Positions 1 to 6,450 of a DNA stretch of 64,000 nt are shown here, piece by piece. The notes below the pieces were generated by a model, which saw only the letters and a program-made list of their open reading frames with translations, was not told the origin of the DNA and did no database searches. Source of the stretch: a virus; IMG/VR virus record IMGVR_UViG_3300017746_000003, positions 37,915-101,914 of that record, one strand, 5' to 3'. How positions within the stretch are numbered: the first letter of the stretch is position 1; every line of letters starts with the position of its first letter. Both the position numbers and the translations under genes were made by a program.

Positions 1-52
1 CACAGCACCCCAAAACCCTGTATATTAAGAGAGTCAAAGGAACACACCTCAC

Positions 53-307
53 ATGCAACTCACCACACTCGTCACCACAGTTGATTTCTTTCCTGAAGCA
101 TTCATTGCTGAAGAGTCTGGCACAATTGTCAAGCGTTTCCAGAAGCGCGTCACTTTCAACTCTAATGGTCAGAAGTCTTACAGCACAGTCACAGCACTCA
201 CAGCACGTAACGAGTGGTCTGAGCGCATTGCTAATGGTGCTGAGGTGACTGGTTACAACGTAGATCAAATGCCACGCTCCGAGTATTCTCCAATGGCAGT
301 TGGTTGA
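53..307 (+). CDS. Hypothetical protein, 84 aa
   Basis: I do not recognise a family. The protein is small and soluble-looking, with Thr/Val-rich strands in the first 60 residues and no membrane segment or signal peptide. The ATG follows an AAGGAA-type ribosome site about 11 bases upstream, which supports this start. A TATATT element near position 20 could be the -10 of its promoter, but the -35 would fall at or beyond the window edge. It is the first of a run of small plus-strand genes, an arrangement typical of cyanophage early or middle regions. Codon structure and spacing make it a likely real gene. Confidence 0.7.
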   Translation: MQLTTLVTTVDFFPEAFIAEESGTIVKRFQKRVTFNSNGQKSYSTVTALTARNEWSERIANGAEVTGYNVDQMPRSEYSPMAVG

Positions 308-375
308 TCAATGAAGCGATTAGGATGAGTTAATCGCTTCATCCTAATCAATTCTCAATTTCACTCAAATAAAGC

Positions 376-510
376 ATGAGAATCACACAGTATCTCCTAA
401 GCGGCATCTTTGCTATTGTTGCTCTCACTTGTTATCTGCTATTCTTAGCAGAGCGTGATAGTAAGATGATGAACTATTATGACTCAACCATTGAACGAAC
501 TGCCAACTGA
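376..510 (+). CDS. Small single-pass membrane protein, 44 aa
   Basis: The reading frame starts with MRITQYLLSG and carries one hydrophobic segment at about residues 6-25, followed by a charged tail (AERDSKMM). It overlaps the start of the next gene by 32 bases in another frame, a packing seen elsewhere in this region. It could be a small inner-membrane or holin-like accessory protein, but nothing in the sequence shows a function. Support comes from the well-formed membrane segment and from filling the gap between two coding genes. Confidence 0.5.
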   Translation: MRITQYLLSGIFAIVALTCYLLFLAERDSKMMNYYDSTIERTAN

Positions 511-769
511 TTTCCCACATCAACCACCACAAGGTTTCACATACTATGTTAAAGAACATAAGACCAACGTCATTGGCATTTGGATTAGGAATCATGCTAG
601 GTTTAGTTACAGTAATGACCCTATCGTCTCAATTTGGGGATTCTACAACACAAAAAAACAATGTTACATTGCCCCAATTAACCACAAACGTCCTGGCAAA
701 CCAGTAGACGTAAGCACCACCACGGCATATTCTTCTATGCCACTACTTAAATCATACGTAGAACAATGA
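479..769 (+). CDS. Hypothetical protein, 96 aa
   Basis: No recognised domain. The protein is rich in aromatic residues and Pro, with a proline-rich start (LPTDFPHQPPQG) and a basic middle, and has no membrane segment. It ends four bases into the next gene (ATGA overlap at 766-769), so translation of the two is probably coupled. The start is the first ATG of the frame and lies inside the preceding membrane-protein gene. Confidence 0.6.
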   Translation: MTQPLNELPTDFPHQPPQGFTYYVKEHKTNVIGIWIRNHARFSYSNDPIVSIWGFYNTKKQCYIAPINHKRPGKPVDVSTTTAYSSMPLLKSYVEQ

Positions 770-951
770 CTATTCCAGATACAACTTCATTTGAAGATCT
801 AATTGAAGAGATGTGTGATGATCCAGCATTTGTTGCACAATGTGAGAAGAACAATCGTGAATGGGATGAAGAAGTTGCGGCAGAGTTAGAGATTACAATT
901 GATGAGTTATGGGATAGATTGGGGATCACATGGCATGAAACTCGACAGTAA
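766..951 (+). CDS. Small acidic protein, 61 aa
   Basis: A strongly acidic protein with about a quarter Asp/Glu and a predicted helical C-terminal half (EITIDELWDRLGITW). It starts in an ATGA overlap with the upstream gene, and its 3' end overlaps the next gene. Small acidic phage proteins often bind host proteins, but no specific target can be read from the sequence. Confidence 0.65.
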   Translation: MTIPDTTSFEDLIEEMCDDPAFVAQCEKNNREWDEEVAAELEITIDELWDRLGITWHETRQ

Positions 952-1150
952 AGCAAGAGTATTAGGCAGTATTGGTGTTATCACTGCCTATTTTGTGATT
1001 CTACATGTAAATGTGATTGTTGGTGTGATGATTAATTGTGTTGCTGATTTGATTAGCATACCATACTTCATCAGAACAAAGTCTTGGGATGTGGTGATCA
1101 TGGTAGTGTTTCTATTCATGATTAGTATGTCACGACTGACCACTTCGTGA
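935..1150 (+). CDS. Small membrane protein, 71 aa
   Basis: Two hydrophobic segments are visible at about residues 9-40 and 50-66, separated by a short basic loop (YFIRTKSWD). The frame is open from 899, but I chose the ATG at 935 (MKLDSKARVLG). This puts a basic cytoplasmic N-terminus before the first membrane segment and leaves only a short overlap with the acidic-protein gene. It probably sits in the host inner membrane. The role is unknown. Confidence 0.6.
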   Translation: MKLDSKARVLGSIGVITAYFVILHVNVIVGVMINCVADLISIPYFIRTKSWDVVIMVVFLFMISMSRLTTS

Positions 1151-1220
1151 ACTGACCACTGAACCACCACAGGGCACCTCAACACGCTATACTATATTCA
1201 TACCAAAGGGAACGACCCAC

Positions 1221-1457
1221 ATGGCAGTCACCGCCGTCAAGTTTGCACACTATCGCATCTTCATCACTAATGAGGACAGCACAGTGAGCACACTTTACTC
1301 TAAGCAAGGTCAATGCACCACTATCAAGGGTCGTCAGCAGCAACTGGAGCGTGTTGTGAACATGGTAGTGGAAGGCATCCGTGATGTTAAAGGATGGAGA
1401 CGCTTAACAGTTGAGACTATGACACCTGATCAAGTGTCTGCATGTGGGTTGCAATGA
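1221..1457 (+). CDS. Hypothetical protein, 78 aa
   Basis: No recognised family. The protein is compact, basic in the middle (KGRQQQLERVV) and has no membrane segment. It is preceded by a possible promoter -10 (TATACT at 1188-1193) and an AAAGGGAA ribosome-binding stretch 11-18 bases before the ATG. It is followed by another unknown gene after a 41-base gap. Confidence 0.65.
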   Translation: MAVTAVKFAHYRIFITNEDSTVSTLYSKQGQCTTIKGRQQQLERVVNMVVEGIRDVKGWRRLTVETMTPDQVSACGLQ

Positions 1458-1498
1458 TCCCCACTAAGCATTATACTAACAACATCAACACAAACGAC

Positions 1499-1954
1499 AT
1501 GACTGCTTCATTCACTGACTTCGTTGCCACTCAAGGGGCACGTAACAGCATTCAACTCAAGGTGAGAGAGTATTGCCTGATGTTATGTGATGCATTGGAA
1601 TATGACTTCAAGCGTGATAGCATTCGCCGTGCTAACTTCTTTAATCATACTGAACCTGAATACAAAGCAAAGCGTCTTGCTTCGATTGAGAGTGGTGAAT
1701 GTCTGTATAAGTTCTACATTGAGAGTGGTCGTAAGTATCACAAGATCATCATGGAGACTGATGGTGGCAATCGTAGCGTACATTGCTTCATTAACATGAA
1801 GACTGGTGAGTTGCACAAGGCAGCATCATTCAAAGCACCAGTGAAAGATGCCCGTTTTGATCTGAATATTATTAGAGAGCGTGAGTTTGTACTTGAGAAC
1901 TGCGACTGGAGTGGTGGTTACCTCTACAAAAATGCTTACTACCAAGGTGCTTGA
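1499..1954 (+). CDS. Hypothetical protein, 151 aa
   Basis: Soluble alpha/beta-looking protein with no domain that I recognise. Features include a helical N-terminal half rich in Lys/Arg and a central segment (YKFYIESGRKYHKIIMET) that reads as alternating strands. An upstream ATG at 1442 exists. I prefer 1499 (MTASFTDFVATQ) because the extra 19 residues are low-complexity and the 1442 start would overlap the previous gene. A strong promoter begins at its stop codon. Confidence 0.65.
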   Translation: MTASFTDFVATQGARNSIQLKVREYCLMLCDALEYDFKRDSIRRANFFNHTEPEYKAKRLASIESGECLYKFYIESGRKYHKIIMETDGGNRSVHCFINMKTGELHKAASFKAPVKDARFDLNIIREREFVLENCDWSGGYLYKNAYYQGA

Positions 1955-1979
1955 CAACCAACCAAATACATAGTATACT
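1951..1979 (+). promoter_or_regulatory. Sigma70-type promoter
   Basis: TTGACA at 1951-1956, a 17-base spacer and TATACT at 1974-1979. The predicted start site is near 1986, about 17 bases before the ATG at 2003. The -35 box contains the TGA stop of the upstream gene. It should drive the 2003-2897 gene run through the host RNA polymerase. Confidence 0.75.
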
Positions 1980-2002
1980 GAATTCATTCAACACACAGAC
2001 CG

Positions 2003-2233
2003 ATGACTGCTCCCCAGTTCTTTCTCGTTGCTTCCCCACATGTTTATGCCATTGGTGCTGATGGTTACATGTTTGGTGCTTACATTGACAATGATGGTAT
2101 GCCTGATTGGTCTACATCTTATGACTTCAATCCCCAAGATGAGGATGTAGATCATATTGTTCATATGTGTCATCTACTCAAACAAGCACAACAACTGACT
2201 CAAGAACACACCAGCGAGGTATTTGTCAAGTGA
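2003..2233 (+). CDS. Hypothetical protein, 76 aa
   Basis: First gene behind the consensus-like promoter at 1951-1979. The N-terminal half holds short hydrophobic strands (FFLVASPHVYAIGADGYMFGAYI), and the C-terminal half is an acidic segment leading into a Gln/His-rich helix. There is no membrane topology and I recognise no family. Its stop codon overlaps the GTG start of the next frame. Confidence 0.65.
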   Translation: MTAPQFFLVASPHVYAIGADGYMFGAYIDNDGMPDWSTSYDFNPQDEDVDHIVHMCHLLKQAQQLTQEHTSEVFVK

Positions 2234-2448
2234 ATTTAATTTCTGATCACGTCAAAGAATTAGTTGAACTCCAACAACTGACACCAAACACATTCAAACC
2301 AGTACCAAACAACATTGACCCAGATAAGTACTGGCGTTATTTCTCTAAATTCCCTAACGAGTTTGCTAAAGGTTTGTCCCTAGCACTTACTAAAGAACAA
2401 GTGTTCGTTCGTTATGATCATCTCTCTAACGTACTTACAATCCAATGA
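2230..2448 (+). CDS. Hypothetical protein, 72 aa (GTG start)
   Basis: The frame is open from 2167, but the plausible start is the GTG at 2230 inside the overlap GTGA with the preceding stop. Downstream codons give a regular small protein (VNLISDHVKELVELQQ) with a helical N-terminus and an aromatic centre (YWRYFSKFPNEF). It ends in an ATGA overlap with the next gene, so 2003-2672 is probably a translationally coupled set. Function unknown. Confidence 0.55.
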   Translation: MNLISDHVKELVELQQLTPNTFKPVPNNIDPDKYWRYFSKFPNEFAKGLSLALTKEQVFVRYDHLSNVLTIQ

Positions 2449-2672
2449 ACAATAAACTTGCTAAAGAACAAGCATCTATCTCTAATCAGATAGACACCAT
2501 CATGCAGAATAGACTACGACGATTTAAGTTTCTTCTTAAGAAAGATCGTATGGATGATGCCATGGCACTTGCTGATGAGTTCTATGAATGGATGCTACTA
2601 GGTGAAGAAGAAAATGAACAGGAAGAGATCAGTTATTATAATGCAGATGAACTTAGTGAATACTACACATAG
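2445..2672 (+). CDS. Small charged helical protein, 75 aa
   Basis: Predicted almost entirely helical: a basic N-terminal half (NRLRRFKFLLKKDR) and a very acidic C-terminal half (LLGEEENEQEEISYYNADE). It starts in an ATGA overlap with the upstream gene and ends one base before the next ATG. The charge split could suit a protein-binding role, but this is only inference. Confidence 0.65.
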   Translation: MNNKLAKEQASISNQIDTIMQNRLRRFKFLLKKDRMDDAMALADEFYEWMLLGEEENEQEEISYYNADELSEYYT

Positions 2673-2897
2673 ATGAGACGAAAGTTACCTAACACTTACT
2701 ATGCTATAGGTTACGAACATATCCCATATGGGCATACTGAATCAACAACTCAATATGCCTGTTATATGACCCTTCAATCAGCACAAGAAGCAATGATGAA
2801 GATGATTAAAAGAGGACAAGTCGTAATAGGGATGGAAGAAAAGAAATTGGTATTATCTCCAGAGATACTCACTATACACCGCAAAGGCACTCCCTAG
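2673..2897 (+). CDS. Hypothetical protein, 74 aa
   Basis: Begins directly after the stop of the previous gene. The layout suggests a small alpha/beta fold: strands around TYYAIGYEHI and TQYACYMTLQ, an Ala/Met-rich helix (SAQEAMMKMIKRG) and a final strand pair. No motif links it to a known family. It is the last gene before a 358-base noncoding stretch. Confidence 0.6.
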   Translation: MRRKLPNTYYAIGYEHIPYGHTESTTQYACYMTLQSAQEAMMKMIKRGQVVIGMEEKKLVLSPEILTIHRKGTP

Positions 2898-3255
2898 TGT
2901 TTACAACGACTTTTAAAGATAAAACTTTATAATGTGTTGAGTGCCTGTGGAAAAACCTGTGGAAAACTAAATGGTTTATTTAATATAGGTAAGGTGCGGT
3001 GGAGTTGTTGTCTTAGCGCACCCTGCATCGATTGTCAATGCCCTCTATGACACGTTGTAAACTGGCACAAACCCCCGCCGAGGGTCACAGGGTCACTGCT
3101 ATAATATAGAGGTCTTCGAGAGGCACACAGAGGCAACTTGAAGAAAAGCAAAAAACTCGAAAACTCAAAAACTTAAGAAAGTCAAAAAGTTCGTTTTTTA
3201 AGAAAGTTCAATTTTTAAAAAACTTTAAATTTTAAGATTTAATTTAATTTCACAA
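2898..3255 (+). other. Noncoding region with DnaA-box-like repeats and an AT-rich tract
   Basis: No convincing gene. It holds two tandem 12-base units CCTGTGGAAAA(A/C) at 2944-2955 and 2956-2967, each containing TGTGGAAAA. This is the reverse complement of TTTTCCACA, the DnaA box reported for cyanobacteria (from memory). It also holds a promoter at 3097-3105 and an extremely AT-rich stretch at about 3134-3255 with repeated TTAAGAAAGT words. This could be a replication-origin-like element or a regulatory leader. The function is inferred only. Confidence 0.5.
3097..3105 (+). promoter_or_regulatory. Extended -10 promoter
   Basis: TGCTATAAT with the extended-minus-10 TG and a consensus TATAAT at 3100-3105. 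No good -35 is seen 17 bases upstream. The 25 bases from here closely match those at 7404, so the two promoters look like members of one class. It would transcribe the AT-rich leader and the KTSC gene at 3256. Confidence 0.6.
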
Positions 3256-3516
3256 ATGACACAATCACAATTCTCTACTATTCTTAAAGACTTTAACTCA
3301 TTAGAGTCATCTATGGTTAATCGTATAGTATTAAGAGAAGACTATATTGAGATTCAATTCACTACTAGTAATGTAGTGTATAAGTATCAAAGAAATGTAG
3401 ATACTTTCGATAATAACTTACAAAAAGTCATTGATAGTAAAGAATCAGTAGGTAAATTCTTGAATAATAGCATTAAACAAGAGGAACTGACTCTAATTGA
3501 CAAGATTGTACCATAA
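3256..3516 (+). CDS. KTSC-domain-like protein, 86 aa
   Basis: The C-terminal half follows the KTSC pattern: a strand with Y-K-Y (VVYKYQRNV), a helix, then S-x-G-K-F-L-N (residues about 64-71) and a final Ile/Lys segment. KTSC domains are small folds found alone in phages or at the C-terminus of some lysyl-tRNA synthetases, and their function is unsettled. The first 30 residues are an extra helical and strand region. It follows a long AT-rich leader, so its expression may be controlled at that leader. Confidence 0.6.
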   Translation: MTQSQFSTILKDFNSLESSMVNRIVLREDYIEIQFTTSNVVYKYQRNVDTFDNNLQKVIDSKESVGKFLNNSIKQEELTLIDKIVP

Positions 3517-3519
3517 ATA
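3512..3519 (+). promoter_or_regulatory. Possible late promoter (CATAAATA)
   Basis: CATAAATA overlaps the stop codon of the KTSC gene and lies 40 bases before the ATG at 3559, the same distance range as the late promoters further on. It is an isolated case in the early-gene region, so it may be chance. Confidence 0.35.
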
Positions 3520-3558
3520 CTCATATTAATCACTAATTGACTGATTTTTACACTAAAG

Positions 3559-3714
3559 ATGGCAAAAACTAGCAAAAAGTATACTGAATCGTCTACAAAA
3601 CAAGTAAGAGACGATTATGAGTCGTATGGTTACAATGTGTCAAATGCTAAGCGTTACAATAAGCGTAACAAGCATGAGCGCAAGTTTAAAGATAACGAAT
3701 ATTTCGAGGATTGA
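3559..3714 (+). CDS. Small basic protein, 51 aa
   Basis: Starts MAKTSKKYTESS and has about 14 Lys/Arg residues, many in the segment AKRYNKRNKHERKFKDN. This fits a nucleic-acid-binding role. It contains paired Tyr-Gly elements (YESYGYNV) and no membrane segment. The length and clean frame between two gaps support a real gene, but no family is recognised. Confidence 0.5.
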   Translation: MAKTSKKYTESSTKQVRDDYESYGYNVSNAKRYNKRNKHERKFKDNEYFED

Positions 3715-3802
3715 GTAGAAGTATGTGCCACTAGTTGAAGCGTCCACTATATCATCCAAAATCATCCTGATCGTGTAGTGTATACATGGTTGGGATTTTT
3801 TT

Positions 3803-3904
3803 ATGACTGAACCATACATACCCACATTTGTGGAGTATACTTCTGGTGTCAAGTTTTGGACTAAGTGTATCAAACTCGTAGTGCAACTAAGTAAGAAGAA
3901 CTAG
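3803..3904 (+). CDS. Possible small protein, 33 aa
   Basis: A short frame with an amphipathic C-terminal helix (FWTKCIKLVVQLSKK). It has only modest support: an ATG after a T-rich stretch and no clear ribosome site. It may be a real micro-protein or just an open frame in a gap of nearly 300 bases. Confidence 0.3.
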   Translation: MTEPYIPTFVEYTSGVKFWTKCIKLVVQLSKKN

Positions 3905-3911
3905 TCAGCTG

Positions 3912-3937
3912 CCTGTGGAAAACTTTTATTCCACAGG
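3912..3937. repeat. Perfect 9-bp hairpin containing a DnaA-box-like word
   Basis: CCTGTGGAA (3912-3920) pairs with TTCCACAGG (3929-3937) around an 8-base loop. The left arm runs into TGTGGAAAA (3914-3922), the third copy of this word in 1 kb. There is no T-run after it, so it is not a standard terminator. It could be a protein-binding inverted repeat. Confidence 0.6.
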
Positions 3938-3997
3938 ACAATCGGTGAACAGCACACCATCGCTTGATTTCTGCCTCAGATCCTGTATTGTATACAC

Positions 3998-4189
3998 ATG
4001 AACAACGAAACACCAAGCAACAACCCATACGTCAACAACCTCGTTGAGATGGGATACGATCGTGCCGACTGCGAGATGGTCGCTGCTGCTGGTCTTGATG
4101 CCACGTACCCACGTGTGATCCATGGTCGCACCTTTGAGACTAAGGCAGAATACGATGAGGCACTCGCAGATTATCTTAATGGTCTTTGA
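3998..4189 (+). CDS. Hypothetical protein, 63 aa
   Basis: Residues 9-35 (NPYVNNLVEMGYDRADCEMVAAAGLDA) read like a UBA-style three-helix start, with the MGYD turn typical of such folds. The resemblance is short and may be coincidental. A possible promoter (TTGATT at 3964, TATTGT at 3986) precedes it. From here the coding sequence is visibly more GC-rich than the preceding kilobase. Confidence 0.6.
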   Translation: MNNETPSNNPYVNNLVEMGYDRADCEMVAAAGLDATYPRVIHGRTFETKAEYDEALADYLNGL

Positions 4190-4224
4190 CCCCATCTCAC
4201 CCCATCAACCTCTAGACTAATCAC

Positions 4225-4410
4225 ATGGACAAACTCAACAACATCGCACACGACATCAGGGGGTTCTGCATTGCTAACCCTGAGGCAGACTTTGAAATGG
4301 TCATGGATTTTGTAGACTCGCAGATCGTCCCCTTTGAGGCAGATGACAACCTATGCGATCTTGCCATGATGATCATGCTAGATGTGGATGAAATGAACCA
4401 GTCTGACTAG
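4225..4410 (+). CDS. Small acidic protein, 61 aa
   Basis: A helical and very acidic protein with alternating Met/Leu-rich and Asp-rich segments (LAMMIMLDVDEMNQSD). No family is recognised. It could be a decoy or adaptor for a host protein, but nothing specific shows this. It is followed by a G5/C6 inverted repeat at 4420-4439. Confidence 0.6.
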   Translation: MDKLNNIAHDIRGFCIANPEADFEMVMDFVDSQIVPFEADDNLCDLAMMIMLDVDEMNQSD

Positions 4411-4419
4411 TGGCACACA

Positions 4420-4439
4420 GGGGGTTGCAATTGCCCCCC
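4420..4439 (+). terminator. Possible weak terminator hairpin
   Basis: GGGGG and CCCCCC flank TTGCAATTG, giving a short GC stem right after a stop codon. There is no following T-run, so termination efficiency is doubtful. The pattern recurs at 6199 and 6451. Confidence 0.35.
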
Positions 4440-4482
4440 ATCCCTGCAACAATACATTCAAGACAAACAACCAACGACTTTC

Positions 4483-4809
4483 ATGCGTAAGATCGAAACC
4501 CAAATGAACGCTGCTATCAAAGGCAACGCCAACTGGACTAAGGCAAACACATCTGTTACGACTCAAGATGGTGTGTCTGAGGTTCGCTTGCATGGCAACA
4601 AAATTGCTGAGATTGGTGATGAGTTCGTTCGCATCTTTGATGGCGGTTGGCAGTCAAACACAACCAAATCACGTCTCAATGCTATCATCAACGAATTCTG
4701 CAACGCATACACTGACGGCGTGTTTCAGAAAGATTTTGCATGGTATGTTCGTGACAACAAAGTCACCCATGATTTCGTGAATGGTTACACTTTCGTTGAG
4801 TTTGCCTGA
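4483..4809 (+). CDS. Conserved phage hypothetical protein, 108 aa
   Basis: The sequence has the look of a widespread phage family of unknown function: an N-terminal helix (RKIETQMNAAIKG), two strands ending VRLHGNKIAEI, the hallmark segment FDGGWQSNTTKSRLNAI at about residues 52-68, and a C-terminal aromatic segment (KDFAWYVRDN). I recall similar proteins in many cyanophages and gut phages, but no biochemical role. It is soluble, with no catalytic triad visible. Confidence 0.7.
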   Translation: MRKIETQMNAAIKGNANWTKANTSVTTQDGVSEVRLHGNKIAEIGDEFVRIFDGGWQSNTTKSRLNAIINEFCNAYTDGVFQKDFAWYVRDNKVTHDFVNGYTFVEFA

Positions 4810-4846
4810 TTAACACTCACCCATTCACACTATCTAACACAAACTC

Positions 4847-5116
4847 ATGAACTACACTCTCAAACAACTCCAAGACAGAGTATCATCTATGATCAAAGAA
4901 CAGGGGGAGGATGCAGAGTGTGCAGCATGGATTTATACTAAGAATGATTGTCACTTAAAGGATGAAGATGGCAACACTGACTATGATAACAACGTAGAAG
5001 ATCCAGCACTGCTTGCACGTATCTTTGATGATGTGGGCAACATTGATTACATCTATCAGGTCATTCAAGAGGCAGTTGATGAAGTCGTAGAGGAGGAAAT
5101 CGCAGCGACTAAGTAA
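4847..5116 (+). CDS. Acidic hypothetical protein, 89 aa
   Basis: Helical and rich in Asp/Glu, with a central GNTDYDNNVEDP segment and an acidic helical tail (AVDEVVEEEIAA). The N-terminal helix (YTLKQLQDRVSSMIKEQGED) is amphipathic. No known family. Spacing and codon use match the neighbouring small genes. Confidence 0.65.
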   Translation: MNYTLKQLQDRVSSMIKEQGEDAECAAWIYTKNDCHLKDEDGNTDYDNNVEDPALLARIFDDVGNIDYIYQVIQEAVDEVVEEEIAATK

Positions 5117-5162
5117 CACAAACTGGTCGGCTGCCTCCCAATTGCCAAAGTGTCACAGGGTT

Positions 5163-5191
5163 TTGGCACTGCCTCTCACAGCCCCTATAAT
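5163..5191 (+). promoter_or_regulatory. Near-consensus sigma70 promoter
   Basis: TTGGCA at 5163-5168, a 17-base spacer and a perfect TATAAT at 5186-5191. The expected transcription start is at about 5198, which is the ATG of the following gene, so the message may be leaderless or nearly so. Confidence 0.7.
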
Positions 5192-5197
5192 AAGGAC

Positions 5198-5386
5198 ATG
5201 AACAAAACACAACGCCATCACAACGGACAATTCATCACAACAGGTGATCCCTCCCCTTTGATGAGTCGCGTCATGGATTCGATCCTTAAGCAACAGCAGG
5301 CAGAGCATGATTATCGCATGGCAGTGAGAGCAGGACGCATTGAGCAGGTCCAGTCTACGAACTGGAACATCAGCGACAGACACTAG
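5198..5386 (+). CDS. Small basic protein, 62 aa
   Basis: MNKTQRHHNGQFITTGDP, then a helical segment with Gln/His/Arg (ILKQQQAEHDYRMAVRAGRIEQ). I reject an in-frame ATG at 5150 because it lies upstream of the strong promoter at 5163-5191. AAGGAC sits directly against the ATG, which is too close for normal ribosome binding, so translation may be leaderless. Function unknown. Confidence 0.55.
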   Translation: MNKTQRHHNGQFITTGDPSPLMSRVMDSILKQQQAEHDYRMAVRAGRIEQVQSTNWNISDRH

Positions 5387-5410
5387 ACCCTGACCCTGTA
5401 GACTAACAGC

Positions 5411-5623
5411 ATGAGAAACGATTCAATGATCACACCAAAATGCATCGCTGTCATCGGTGGATGTGATCACGAGGGCGAGTACTTCAGAACCCTTCGTCTC
5501 TTTGATTGCCAATCAACGGCAGATGCCTACGTGGTAGAACTTGAGCGTGAGTTTGATTACGTGCTCGTGGAGGTAAAGGAGATCTCACAATACAGCATGA
5601 TGATGGGAGGGACAATCGGATAA
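5411..5623 (+). CDS. Hypothetical protein, 70 aa
   Basis: Possible small alpha/beta fold: strand CIAVIGGCDHEGEYFRTLRLF, a helix (CQSTADAYVVELERE), then strand YVLVEVKEI. This order resembles a small ferredoxin-like or ACT-like fold, but no family signature is present. The word GACCCTGTAGACT precedes it at 5392-5404 and recurs before the next gene. Confidence 0.6.
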   Translation: MRNDSMITPKCIAVIGGCDHEGEYFRTLRLFDCQSTADAYVVELEREFDYVLVEVKEISQYSMMMGGTIG

Positions 5624-5696
5624 GTGACACAGGCAACCCACTAGTTGCCACCCCGACCCTGTAGACTTAGTTCAACAAACAAACAACCCACAAATC

Positions 5697-5924
5697 ATGT
5701 TCGCAGTTCAACCCACCTCCTTCGGCACCTTTGACGAGTGGGGCGCTGACTACACACCCACCATTGCTGGCGCTTATCGCATCGCAGCAATCAGACAGCA
5801 GGAGCAAGAGGGAGACCAGATGATCTGGCGTCTCACCTCAGGGCAACCCATCCCATGGGTGCGTGTCTATGAAGACGAGAACATCAGCAGTGTGACAGAG
5901 CAGGAGCTGGCACTGCTCGCCTAG
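5697..5924 (+). CDS. Hypothetical protein, 75 aa
   Basis: Opens with FAVQPTSFGTFDEWGADYTP and carries Trp residues at several positions. The C-terminus is acidic. No known domain. The shared upstream word GACCCTGTAGACTTA (5655-5669) suggests common regulation with the gene at 5411. Confidence 0.6.
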   Translation: MFAVQPTSFGTFDEWGADYTPTIAGAYRIAAIRQQEQEGDQMIWRLTSGQPIPWVRVYEDENISSVTEQELALLA

Positions 5925-5976
5925 GCATCGCCCCTCTACCGACTACAATACAAGAGAACACAACACAGGACACAGC

Positions 5977-6198
5977 ATGAACGGATGGGCAACCTACGAA
6001 ACATGGAACGTCGCTCTTTGGATCGGCAATGAGGAGATGATCTACCGCCATGCCAAGGAGAACAAGAACCTTGGGTATCGCAAGTGGGCGAAGCGATTCA
6101 TCGATGAGTTCGGTGAGTACATCACAGGCGACGGCGTGGCATGGTTGCACGACGACATCGACACCGATGAGATGGATGAGATGCTGGCAGAACTCTAA
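5977..6198 (+). CDS. NGWxxYETWNVALWI-family phage protein, 73 aa
   Basis: The N-terminus has the hallmark NGWATYETWNVALWIGNEE found in a large family of short phage proteins, which I recall being listed as DUF7249. The rest is a helical, acidic module ending in DTDEMDEMLAEL. The biochemical role of the family is unknown. It is the last gene before a possible hairpin terminator. Confidence 0.75.
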   Translation: MNGWATYETWNVALWIGNEEMIYRHAKENKNLGYRKWAKRFIDEFGEYITGDGVAWLHDDIDTDEMDEMLAEL

Positions 6199-6214
6199 GG
6201 GGTTGCCCCCTTTC
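6199..6214 (+). terminator. Possible short terminator
   Basis: GGGG-TTG-CCCCC followed by TTTC directly after the stop codon of the 5977 gene. The three-base loop and short stem make it weak, but the position fits transcript 3' end formation. Confidence 0.35.
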
Positions 6215-6238
6215 TTTACACTAACCCCACCACACTAC

Positions 6239-6445
6239 ATGTCAATGAACATCAGGAAGTATCGCAAGGCAGTTGATGCCATCATGGATCAGTATGGATT
6301 TGTTTTCTTTGACGATTCCAATCATTTGAAATACAAGCACCCATCACTAGGTATAGTTCAGACATGCTCAAAGACACCAAGTGATAACTACGCACTGGCA
6401 CAGATTAAGAGACAATGTAGAAGATCAGTAGCAGCACTAAGTTAA
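6239..6445 (+). CDS. Possible HicA-like small protein, 68 aa
   Basis: The frame is open further upstream, but the start is the ATG at 6239 (MSMNIRKYRKAV), because upstream residues are a shadow of the 5977 gene. It has a beginning helix, then a beta hairpin around DSNHLKYKHPSLGIVQTCSKTPSD, then a basic C-terminal helix (ALAQIKRQCRRS). The His-strand-Pro-Ser pattern resembles the HicA mRNA-interferase fold, whose active His sits in a similar place. No HicB antitoxin partner is visible, so a host-RNA-directed role is only inferred. Confidence 0.55.
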   Translation: MSMNIRKYRKAVDAIMDQYGFVFFDDSNHLKYKHPSLGIVQTCSKTPSDNYALAQIKRQCRRSVAALS

Positions 6446-6450
6446 ACACA

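Noticed and set aside
899-934. Upstream start for the small membrane protein
   Set aside because: It would add 12 residues overlapping the acidic-protein gene more deeply and remove the usual basic N-terminus before the membrane segment.
2993-3022. GGTGCG...CGCACC inverted repeat as a possible tRNA or small RNA
   Set aside because: Only a 6-base stem with an 18-base loop, and no cloverleaf or T-run.
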